Assembly: GCF_009363795.1 (NCBI RefSeq)
Contig: NZ_CP045420.1
Span: 1,469,001 to 1,533,000 of the forward strand
DNA length: 64,000 nucleotides
Reading direction: 5' to 3'
From: Palleronia sp. THAF1
GTDB lineage: Bacteria; Pseudomonadota; Alphaproteobacteria; Rhodobacterales; Rhodobacteraceae
The notes beneath the pieces are model-generated. The model did not search any database. It saw only the letters and a list, made by a program, of their open reading frames with translations, and had not been told where the DNA came from. Below are positions 57,253 through 64,000 of this stretch, one piece after another; positions within the stretch are counted from its first letter, which is position 1; each line of letters starts with the position of its first letter. The translations under genes and the position numbers were made by a program.

Positions 57253-58431
57253 ATGGTCGGAGCCGACACCGCCTGGATCATCGTCGCAACGGCGCTGGTT
57301 CTATTCATGACATTGCCGGGGCTTGCACTGTTCTACGGGGGCCTCGTACGCGCCCGCAACGTGCTGAGCGTCTTCATGCAATGCTACGCCATCGCCTGCC
57401 TGATGAGCGTTCTGTGGCTGGCCTTCGGCTACTCCATCGCCTTCGGTGACGGCGGCGCACTGTGGGGCGGCCTCGGCAAGATGTTCCTGATCGGCATCGA
57501 CGCAGATACGTTGGCGGGCACCATCCCCGAAGTCCTGTTCTTCGCGTTCCAGATGACCTTCGCCATCATCACGCCCGCCCTGATCGTCGGCTGCTTCGTC
57601 GAACGCATCAGCTTTGGTTTCGTGCTGCTGTTCTCTGGCATCTGGATGCTGCTGGTCTACGCGCCCGTGGTTCACTGGATCTGGGGTGGCGGCATGATGG
57701 CCGACGGCGGCATCTTCGGAGAGATCGGCGTGCGCGACTTCGCGGGTGGCATCGTGGTCCATGAAACCGCCGGTCTGGCCGCTTTGGTCATCGCCGTCAT
57801 GCTGGGCGCCCGCAAGGACCGCTCGAAGCCGCCGCACAACCCCGGCCTGGTGTTCATCGGTGCCGCGATGCTGTGGGTCGGCTGGTTCGGCTTCAATGGC
57901 GGCTCTCAGCTGGCCGCCGATGGCGGGGCCGCGATGGCGCTGACGGTCACGCATATCTCTGCCGCCACCGCATCGCTGACATGGGCGCTGTGGGAACGGA
58001 TCAAATACGGCAAATCCAGCCTTGTGGGTATCGTCACCGGCACCATCGCGGGCCTAGCCTCGATCACGCCAGCGTCGGGCTTCGTCGGCCCGATCGAGGC
58101 TCTGATCATCGGTGCAGTCGCCGGTGTGCTGTGTCAGGAAGCCGTGAACCTGATCCGCAATCGCTTCGGCATCGACGACACGCTGGACGTCTTCGCGGTC
58201 CACGGCGTCGGCGGCATCTTCGGCACGATCATGATCGCGGTATTCGGTCAGGGCACGTGGGTTGCGCAATTGGGCGGGCTTGCCGTCGTCGGTGTCTTTA
58301 CCGTCGTGATGACCGTCGCCATCGCGCTGGTCTGCAAAGCCATCGTCGGAATGCGGGTGCACGAAGAGGCCGAGACAAGCGGTCTCGACCTGACGCTGCA
58401 TGGCGAACGCGCCTACGACATCACCTCCTGA
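57253..58431 (+). CDS. amtB: ammonium transporter AmtB
   Basis: 392 residues and eleven probable spans. The twin-histidine channel residues lie in GIVVHETAGLAAL and VFAVHGVGGIFG; the N-terminus TLPGLALFYGGLVRARN is that of Amt proteins, with no long signal peptide. GGGAGAGAGGG lies upstream. No glnK gene precedes it, in contrast to the common glnK-amtB pair, so the PII partner must be elsewhere. Confidence 0.96.
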   Translation: MVGADTAWIIVATALVLFMTLPGLALFYGGLVRARNVLSVFMQCYAIACLMSVLWLAFGYSIAFGDGGALWGGLGKMFLIGIDADTLAGTIPEVLFFAFQMTFAIITPALIVGCFVERISFGFVLLFSGIWMLLVYAPVVHWIWGGGMMADGGIFGEIGVRDFAGGIVVHETAGLAALVIAVMLGARKDRSKPPHNPGLVFIGAAMLWVGWFGFNGGSQLAADGGAAMALTVTHISAATASLTWALWERIKYGKSSLVGIVTGTIAGLASITPASGFVGPIEALIIGAVAGVLCQEAVNLIRNRFGIDDTLDVFAVHGVGGIFGTIMIAVFGQGTWVAQLGGLAVVGVFTVVMTVAIALVCKAIVGMRVHEEAETSGLDLTLHGERAYDITS

Positions 58432-58438
58432 TGGATCG

Positions 58439-58459
58439 GAGGGCGGCCGCGCCGCCCTC
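58439..58459 (+). terminator. hairpin after amtB
   Basis: GAGGGCGGC, loop CGC, GCCGCCCTC: a perfect 9-bp GC stem starting 7 nt after the stop, followed by a weaker CCGG-type hairpin. There is no T-run, so termination may be partial or Rho-assisted. Confidence 0.6.
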
Positions 58460-58527
58460 TACTCCGGCCTTTCCGGGCCACGGCTTTCGACTACGTGTTC
58501 TTGCGTAATCAGTAAGGATACCGTTCC

Positions 58528-59919
58528 ATGGACCCGCAGACCGAAGCCGCGTTGGGCACCACCCCGCTTCTACTGATCGCCGTGGGGTCCATCGCCCTTC
58601 TGCTGATCCTGATCATCCGCTTTCACCTGCACGCGTTCCTTGCGCTGATCGTTGTCAGCTTCCTGACTGCCTTTGCCGCTCGGGTGCCTGTGGATGAGAT
58701 CCTTGACGTGCTCACCTCCGCCTTCTCCGACACGCTTGGATCGGTAGCCCTTCTGGTGGGCCTTGGGGCCATGCTGGGCCGGTTGCTGGAACGCTCAGGA
58801 GGTGCGCAAGCGCTATCGGACGCCCTGATCGCCCGGTTCGGAGAAGACCGTGCGCCGCTGGCGCTGGGCCTTGCATCGCTGGCCTTCGGCTTTCCGATTT
58901 TCTTCGATGCGGGCCTCGTGGTGATGCTGCCCATCATCTTTAGCGTGGCGCGACGCGTCGGCGGCGGACTGCTGGTTTACGCTCTTCCCGTCACCATCGC
59001 GTTCTCGGTCATGCATGCCTTCGTCGCGCCCCATCCCGGCCCCGTGGCCGCGGCGGAACTGGTCGGCGCAGAGATCGGCATTGTCACGCTGGTGGGCCTT
59101 GCCGTGGCGCTGCCCACCTGGGCCGTGGTCGGCTGGGGCGCGGGCACCGCAATGGGGCGCCGCGTGATCCGCGACATTCCCGACTTTCTGGGCCGCAAAG
59201 ACCCGGACGAGGACGACCTGAACATCGATCCCCCATCGGCTGGCACAGTTCTGTGGTTGCTTATCCTGCCCATCGCGATCATCTTCGTGAACACCGGCCT
59301 CGACACCCTACGTGCTGCCGGGTTCGTGGACGGAAAGGCCGGTTGGTACACGCTGGCCCGGACCATCGGCGCCACGCCAGTTGCCCTGCTGATTGCCGTG
59401 CTCGTCGCGATCTATGTGCTGGGCGTGCGCCGCGGCATCCCGCTAGCGCGGATCGAGCCGCTGCTGAACGGCGCGCTTGGACCCATCTGCGCGATCATTC
59501 TGATCACCGGTGCGGGCGGTATGTTCGGCGGCGCGCTGGCAGCGTCTGGCATCGGCAGCGCGATTTCCGGCGTGTTCGAGGGCATCGGCCTGCCCGTCAT
59601 CGTGTCCGGCTTCCTGCTGGCCTCTGTCCTGCGGATCGCTCAGGGGTCTGCGACCGTAGCGCTTATTACCTCTGCCGGTTTGATCGAACCCGCTCTGACA
59701 GAGGCCGGTGTCGAGGGCATCGCCCGCGCCGCCGTGGTCGCGGCCCTCGCCGCCGGATCGGTCGGCTACAGCCATGTGAACGATTCGGGATTCTGGCTGG
59801 TCAGCCGCTTCTTCGAGCTGGACGTGAAGACCACGCTCAAGACATGGACGGTGCTGGAAACCCTGGTCGCACTGGTGGCCTTTGCCATCGCCTGCGGGGT
59901 CTACGCGTTGGCTATTTAG
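58528..59919 (+). CDS. GntP-family gluconate/organic acid permease
   Basis: 463 residues, about twelve spans. Family segments: LVGLGAMLGRLLERSGGA (near 75-92), GFPIFFDAGLVVMLP, HAFVAPHPGPVAAAELVGA and AQGSATVALITSAGL. It imports gluconate or related sugar acids with protons. The neighbouring convergent gluconokinase gene supports gluconate; the two coding regions overlap by 4 bp at their stops. Confidence 0.93.
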   Translation: MDPQTEAALGTTPLLLIAVGSIALLLILIIRFHLHAFLALIVVSFLTAFAARVPVDEILDVLTSAFSDTLGSVALLVGLGAMLGRLLERSGGAQALSDALIARFGEDRAPLALGLASLAFGFPIFFDAGLVVMLPIIFSVARRVGGGLLVYALPVTIAFSVMHAFVAPHPGPVAAAELVGAEIGIVTLVGLAVALPTWAVVGWGAGTAMGRRVIRDIPDFLGRKDPDEDDLNIDPPSAGTVLWLLILPIAIIFVNTGLDTLRAAGFVDGKAGWYTLARTIGATPVALLIAVLVAIYVLGVRRGIPLARIEPLLNGALGPICAIILITGAGGMFGGALAASGIGSAISGVFEGIGLPVIVSGFLLASVLRIAQGSATVALITSAGLIEPALTEAGVEGIARAAVVAALAAGSVGYSHVNDSGFWLVSRFFELDVKTTLKTWTVLETLVALVAFAIACGVYALAI

Positions 59920-60425
59920 GTCAGCGCAGCGACCACACGGTCGATGATCTGATCGGGCGACAGTTCGATATCCACCGTCACGGCCCGTTCGTCGGCGCCG
60001 GGCTCTTCCAGCGTCGCCAGTTGACTGTCGAGCAGGTCCACCGGCATGAAGTGGCGGTCGCGATGTTCCATACGGTCGATCAACGTCTCACGCGCCCCTC
60101 GCAGATAGACGAACACCACGTCGCCCGCTTTGCGCCGGATCAACTCGCGATAAATCCGTTTCAGCGCAGAGCATCCGATGATCGTGTCGGCGTCCAGTTC
60201 TTGCCCGACACGCTCCAGCCACGGCCAGCGGTCGCTGTCCACCAGCGGCACGCCTTCGGCCATTTTGTCGATATTGTCTTGCGGATGCAGCGCGTCGCCG
60301 TCGATATACGTCAGGCCCGTTCGCTCGGCCAACATCTCTCCGATGGTGGTCTTGCCGCAGCCCGACACGCCCATGACGACGATCGGGCCCGTTACACGAT
60401 CACTCACTACCTCAACCCCAGTCAT
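59916..60425 (-). CDS. gntK: gluconokinase (GntK, thermoresistant type)
   Basis: 169 residues of the P-loop kinase family: Walker A GVSGCGKTT (about 20-28), YIDGDALHPQDNI, LVDSDRWPWL and CSALKRIYRELIR. It makes 6-phosphogluconate from gluconate. ATG 60425 is taken; a GTG further in (giving SDRVTGPIVV) is a possible start. Co-directional with the COQ10-type gene 10 bp upstream. Confidence 0.94.
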   Translation of the reverse strand: MTGVEVVSDRVTGPIVVMGVSGCGKTTIGEMLAERTGLTYIDGDALHPQDNIDKMAEGVPLVDSDRWPWLERVGQELDADTIIGCSALKRIYRELIRRKAGDVVFVYLRGARETLIDRMEHRDRHFMPVDLLDSQLATLEEPGADERAVTVDIELSPDQIIDRVVAALT

Positions 60426-60435
60426 AGCCTTGTCT

Positions 60436-60879
60436 TCAGCCGTAACGCTTCGCGGCCTCACGCTCGAACGCGCGAACGATCCGTTGCATGGCATCGTTGA
60501 AGAACATCGACGCCGCCGAGCCAAGGATGCGGCTCTTGAAGGCGAAGTCCACGTCGAACTGTACCTCACAACCGCCATCGGCGTCGCGGAACTGCCATAT
60601 GGATTCCATGTGGTGGAATGGGCCGTCCAGATAAGACGTGTCGATCTGCTTTTTCGCCGGGTCCAGCACAACGCGACTGCGGAATCGCTCACGGAAGACC
60701 TTGAACGAGATCACCAGATCGGCTTCCAGCACCTCTGTCTCACCCTCGTCGCGGCGTGAGGTGATGCGCGCGGCACCGATCCATGGAATGAACCCCGGAT
60801 AGCTTTCCACGTCCGCGACAAGCGCGTACATCTGGTCGGCGGTATAGGGCAGCTTGCGGGTCTCAGAGTGCTTGGGCAT
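60436..60879 (-). CDS. COQ10/RatA-type START-domain protein
   Basis: 147 residues of the polyketide-cyclase/START group: [20 protein letters not shown] at the beginning and [20 protein letters not shown] at the end. Such proteins bind ubiquinone and help its delivery or synthesis; the RatA toxin annotation in E. coli has the same fold. In a ubiquinone-using alphaproteobacterium the COQ10 role is preferred. Confidence 0.88.
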   Translation of the reverse strand: MPKHSETRKLPYTADQMYALVADVESYPGFIPWIGAARITSRRDEGETEVLEADLVISFKVFRERFRSRVVLDPAKKQIDTSYLDGPFHHMESIWQFRDADGGCEVQFDVDFAFKSRILGSAASMFFNDAMQRIVRAFEREAAKRYG

Positions 60880-60946
60880 ATCGGTCCGGTGTCATCGCGT
60901 TCCAAGCGATGTCGGCCAGCACGCGCGCGAAATCAAGGGTGGCGGC

Positions 60947-61483
60947 ATGACGCAAGACGATTACACGGTGTCCGAGATGATCTCGGCCAAATCCATTGCG
61001 GCCCGGATCGAGGCTCTCGCGCGCGAGATAGAGACGCATTTCGCCAGCACCGAGAAACTGGTCGTCGTGGGCCTGTTGCGCGGATCGTTCGTGTTCATCG
61101 CCGATCTGGTGCGCGAGTTGAAGCTGCCGGTAGAGGTCGATTTTCTCGAAGCCTCTTCCTACGGCAACGCGATGGAAAGCAGTCGCGAAGTGCGCGTTCT
61201 GAAAGACTTGTCCGGCGCCATCGAAGGCCGCGACGTGCTGGTGGTGGAAGACATCGTCGATACCGGTCACACGCTGAACCACGTTCTGGGCATGCTGCGC
61301 CGCCGCGGCCCCGCACGGCTGGAAACCATCGCGCTTCTGGACAAACCGTCCCGGCGCGAGGTCGATATTCGCGCCACGTGGATCGGCTTCGACATCCCGG
61401 ATGAATTCGTCGTCGGCTACGGAATCGACTACGCGCAGCGCAATCGCAACCTGCCCTTCATCGGAAAGGTTTCGCACAAGTAA
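60947..61483 (+). CDS. hpt: hypoxanthine phosphoribosyltransferase
   Basis: 178 residues. PRPP-binding motif [14 protein letters not shown] (about 103-116), an upstream [15 protein letters not shown] loop and [10 protein letters not shown]. It salvages hypoxanthine or guanine. AAGGGTGGCGGC precedes the ATG. Divergent from the COQ10-type gene. Confidence 0.94.
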   Translation: MTQDDYTVSEMISAKSIAARIEALAREIETHFASTEKLVVVGLLRGSFVFIADLVRELKLPVEVDFLEASSYGNAMESSREVRVLKDLSGAIEGRDVLVVEDIVDTGHTLNHVLGMLRRRGPARLETIALLDKPSRREVDIRATWIGFDIPDEFVVGYGIDYAQRNRNLPFIGKVSHK

Positions 61484-61552
61484 CGCGGGCGTGATTATGC
61501 GATTGCGTCCGGCGGTGGTCTGCTACTTTCCAGCACAACAGGGAGAGAGCCC

Positions 61553-62017
61553 ATGAAATCCGCAATTCTCACCATCGCCGTTCTCGGCATCGGCGTCGGT
61601 CTGGCGCAGGCCGCCAGCCACAGCCAGACACCCGCATCCGTCAAGGCGCGGCACGGCATCATGCAGAACTATTCGTATTCACTCGGCACGCTGGGCGACA
61701 TGGCCAAGGGCGAGGCGGAGTATGACGCGGAACTGGCGCAAGCCGCCGCAGACCGTCTGGTCGCTTTGTCCGCAATCCCGCAGACCGGCTACTGGGTCGA
61801 AGGCACATCGTCAGAGGATCTGGACGACAGCCGCGCCCTGCCCGCGATCTGGGAGAACATGGACGACTACCTCTCTGGTTTCGACGAACTGAACGAAGCC
61901 GCCGTGTCCATGGCCGCCGTCGCCAGCGACGGGCAAGAGGCGTTGGGCCCGCAGATGCAGGCGATCGGCCAGTCTTGTGGCGGCTGTCACGAAGATTATC
62001 GGATGTCCAACGACTGA
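61553..62017 (+). CDS. cytochrome c' / c556 (class II) protein
   Basis: 154 residues. Signal peptide AILTIAVLGIGVGLAQAA, a four-helix body, and a single haem site CGGCH at 142-146 near the C-terminus, the placement typical of class II cytochromes c. These act in the periplasm, often binding NO or CO. GGGAGAGAG lies upstream. The next gene starts one base before this one ends. Confidence 0.93.
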   Translation: MKSAILTIAVLGIGVGLAQAASHSQTPASVKARHGIMQNYSYSLGTLGDMAKGEAEYDAELAQAAADRLVALSAIPQTGYWVEGTSSEDLDDSRALPAIWENMDDYLSGFDELNEAAVSMAAVASDGQEALGPQMQAIGQSCGGCHEDYRMSND

Positions 62018-62901
62018 TGCGCTTCCCGCTTCTGACTTTCGCCGCCATCGCAGCGGCGGGGGCCGCAGTCGGATGGTGGATCACCGCACCCGATCCGCTG
62101 ACCGCCGCCGATCTGGATGGCATCACGGGCGATGCGACGCGCGGCGAGGCGCTGTTCGTGCAAGCGGGCTGCGCATCCTGCCACATAGGCCCGGACAGCG
62201 ACTCTGGCCTCCTGTCGGGCGGGCAGGCGTTCCAGACAGCTTTCGGCACCTTCTACGCGCCGAACATCTCTCCCGGCTCCGAGGGTACGGGCGACTGGAC
62301 AGAAGCCCAGCTGGTCTCGGCCCTGATGCGCGGCGTCGGTCCTGGCGGATACCACCTGTATCCCGCCCTGCCCTACACCAGCTATGAGAACGCCGACCCA
62401 CAGGACGTGGCCGACATAGCGGCCCATCTGGCGACGCTCCCGGTCTCGGACCAACCCAGCCAGCCGCACGAGTTGTCGTTCCCGTTCAACATCCGCCGCA
62501 CCTTGGGCGCATGGAAGTTTCTTTACGCGGATCGCGGCTGGGTGCTGGACGCGCCCGCGACACCCGAAATCGAGCGGGGCCGCTATCTGGCAGAGGCCCT
62601 GTTTCATTGCGGCCAGTGCCATACACCCCGCACCGCGCTTGGCGGCATGGACCGCGAGCGTTGGCTGCAAGGCGGCCCCAATCCCAACGGGCGCGGCGAC
62701 ATTCCCGGCATCGCGCCGAATCAGCTCGATTGGTCCGACAAGGACGTCGCCGCCTACCTCAAGACGGGCCTGACGCCCGACTACGACAGCGCGGGCGGAC
62801 ACATGGCCGCGGTGGTGCGCAACTTGTCCACGCTGCCGGACAAGGATATCGACGCGATCGTCGCCTACCTGCGCGCGATCCCGGAGACCGCCCAAGAATG
62901 A
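62017..62901 (+). CDS. membrane-anchored dihaem cytochrome c
   Basis: 294 residues. An N-terminal uncleaved-looking span (LLTFAAIAAAGAAVGWWI) precedes two class I haem domains with CASCH (52-56) and CGQCH (198-202). It resembles cytochrome subunits of membrane-bound sugar/alcohol dehydrogenases. ATG 62017 overlaps the previous stop (TGATG). With the class II cytochrome it probably forms a small electron-transfer module. Confidence 0.93.
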   Translation: MRFPLLTFAAIAAAGAAVGWWITAPDPLTAADLDGITGDATRGEALFVQAGCASCHIGPDSDSGLLSGGQAFQTAFGTFYAPNISPGSEGTGDWTEAQLVSALMRGVGPGGYHLYPALPYTSYENADPQDVADIAAHLATLPVSDQPSQPHELSFPFNIRRTLGAWKFLYADRGWVLDAPATPEIERGRYLAEALFHCGQCHTPRTALGGMDRERWLQGGPNPNGRGDIPGIAPNQLDWSDKDVAAYLKTGLTPDYDSAGGHMAAVVRNLSTLPDKDIDAIVAYLRAIPETAQE

Positions 62902-63074
62902 CCTTCCGCTGGCTGCTGCGTGCGAAACGCTGGGCGCAAAACCCGCCCTCTGCCGGGATGGTGAAGTTCGTGCTTGCGATCATCGCCGTCTGCATCGCGC
63001 TTTACCTGTATGATCTGGCTTACGGCTGGCCCGAATGGCTGACGGTGGACCAGCGGATGCGCGCCCCGCGCTGA
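62898..63074 (+). CDS. 58-residue single-span membrane protein
   Basis: A basic start (MTFRWLLRAKRWAQNPP), one hydrophobic span (VKFVLAIIAVCIALYLYDLA) and a short polar tail YGWPEWLTVDQRM. The start overlaps the dihaem cytochrome stop (ATGA), so it is the third gene of the cytochrome operon and may anchor or assemble the complex. No family recognised with certainty. Confidence 0.72.
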   Translation: MTFRWLLRAKRWAQNPPSAGMVKFVLAIIAVCIALYLYDLAYGWPEWLTVDQRMRAPR

Positions 63075-63258
63075 TTTTTCGGGCACTGCGTGAAGGAAAA
63101 CACTTGCGTAAATCCCGATCCGGCCCCATATCGCCGCCCAAGACGCCAACGCACGCGCCTCTGGTTCTGTCGGACCCGATCCGCCTCATGTAGCGACGGT
63201 AACGTCTCCAGTAGAACTTTGGGTGGTCTTCGGGCCCCCGGTCCCATCGGAGATGACA
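63075..63258 (+). promoter_or_regulatory. 184-nt leader region of the decarboxylase gene, candidate speF-type RNA element
   Basis: No gene is found here. The segment CCTCATGTAGCGACGGTAAC and the hairpin GACG-GTAA-CGTC (GNRA-like loop, about 63187-63198) followed by GGGCCCCCGGTCCC just before the ribosome-binding site look like structured RNA. A conserved element called speF is known upstream of ornithine decarboxylase genes in alphaproteobacteria, so this may be one. I could not compare it with the family model. Confidence 0.42.
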
Positions 63259-64000
63259 ATGAATTTCCAATCAACCGACGCCGTCGGCCGTATCTCTGCC
63301 CCCTCTCTGGAAGAGGTCGTGGCGACGCATCACTTCGAACAGCCGACGCTGGTGCTGGACACGTCCATCGTGGCCGCGAACTTCCGCGCGCTGGATGCCG
63401 GTCTGGGCGACGCCGTGATCCACTACGCCGTGAAGGCCAACCCGGCCCCCCAGATCATCGAGACTCTGGTCGAAGAAGGCGCAGGCTTCGACGCCGCATC
63501 GCGCGGTGAGATCGAACTGTGCCTGTCGATGGGCGCGCGACCCGACCACATCTCTTTCGGCAACACGATCAAGAAAGAACGGGACATCGCCTACGCCCAC
63601 CGGGTCGGCATCACCCTGTTCGCCGCCGACGCCGAGGAAGAGCTGGAGAAGATCGCCCGCAACGCCCCCGGCGCGCGCGTCTACATCCGCATCATCACAG
63701 AGCCCAACGGTGCCGACTGGCCGCTGACCCGCAAGTTCGGCTGCGCGCCAGAGCGGGCCGAAGCGCTGCTGTCCTACGCTTCCGAACTGGGGCTGGACCC
63801 GGTTGGCCTGTCGTTCCACGTCGGTTCGCAGACCCGTTTCGCCTCGCAATGGACGCACACGCTGGGTCAGGTCGCCGCCGTATGGCACAACGCCCGCGCG
63901 GCTGGACATGACCTGCGCCTGCTCAACATCGGCGGCGGCTTCCCCGCCTTCCATGGCGAAGATATCGACGCCCCCACCGACTATGCGTCCGCCGTACGCG
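63259..64000 (+). CDS. ornithine/lysine decarboxylase, fold III (runs off the right edge)
   Basis: 247 codons are present, with no stop. The PLP lysine is in HYAVKANPAP (near residue 60), followed by GAGFDAASRGEIEL, SFHVGSQTR and LNIGGGFPAFH, typical of alanine-racemase-fold ornithine, lysine or arginine decarboxylases. Length and start favour ornithine or dual ornithine/lysine specificity, giving putrescine or cadaverine. ATG 63259 has GGAG 6 nt upstream; an ATG two codons earlier overlaps that site. Confidence 0.92.
   Translation, partial: MNFQSTDAVGRISAPSLEEVVATHHFEQPTLVLDTSIVAANFRALDAGLGDAVIHYAVKANPAPQIIETLVEEGAGFDAASRGEIELCLSMGARPDHISFGNTIKKERDIAYAHRVGITLFAADAEEELEKIARNAPGARVYIRIITEPNGADWPLTRKFGCAPERAEALLSYASELGLDPVGLSFHVGSQTRFASQWTHTLGQVAAVWHNARAAGHDLRLLNIGGGFPAFHGEDIDAPTDYASAVR

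Overview
The window is high-GC, densely packed alphaproteobacterial DNA, most likely from the Rhodobacterales (Roseobacter group). The evidence is the gene set: a bifunctional ispDF divergent from dusB-ntrB-ntrC-ntrY-ntrX, a trkA-trkH-hfq-hflX block behind it, an iscR-led suf operon whose IscR lacks the usual three cysteines, an Irr-type (ICE) palindrome upstream of it, and NtrC without the sigma-54 GAFTGA loop. I see no insertion sequence, prophage, CRISPR array or rRNA operon. One tRNA (Arg, anticodon CCG) is present.

Layout. 1-9.2 kb: galactoside uptake and oxidation. An ABC importer (binding protein, two permeases), a GH36 alpha-galactosidase, an SDR sugar dehydrogenase, dgoK and a truncated dgoA run leftward; an IclR regulator and the importer ATPase run rightward from the same control region. 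Together they would import alpha-galactosides, release galactose and degrade it by a De Ley-Doudoroff-like route. 9.2-9.9 kb has no convincing gene and ends at tRNA-Arg. 10-19.3 kb: a deacetylase, then the leftward suf operon (iscR, NifS/IscS-like desulfurase, sufB, two tiny membrane proteins, a YbjQ protein, sufC, sufD, two membrane proteins, sufS). 19.4-33.2 kb: housekeeping and stress genes, including two unrelated NADP isocitrate dehydrogenases in tandem, a pentapeptide-repeat protein, YitT, SMR and MscS membrane proteins, TypA, a beta-hydroxyacid dehydrogenase and a penicillin-acylase-type hydrolase. 33.2-41.9 kb: cell envelope. A HerA-like ATPase, an IalB-type secreted protein, and a leftward operon of L,D-transpeptidase, LpxD-like acyltransferase, dedicated acyl carrier protein, ketosynthase and two very small membrane proteins, with a DUF882 peptidase divergent from it. 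41.4-57.1 kb: GNAT-hflX, hfq, trkHA, the ntr regulators, dusB, ispDF-pgpA-cinA. 57.2-64 kb: amtB, gntP/gntK, a COQ10-type protein, hpt, a cytochrome c operon and the start of an ornithine/lysine decarboxylase behind a long leader.

The least explained parts are: the intergenic region 34780-35198, with two strong terminators and a 13-codon ORF abutting one of them; the lpxD-acp-ketosynthase operon ending in a 35-residue membrane peptide; the small membrane genes fused by start/stop overlaps into the suf operon; and a family of GAGTATT/AATACTC-flanked palindromic terminators between convergent genes. All assignments are from reading the sequence; no database search was possible.
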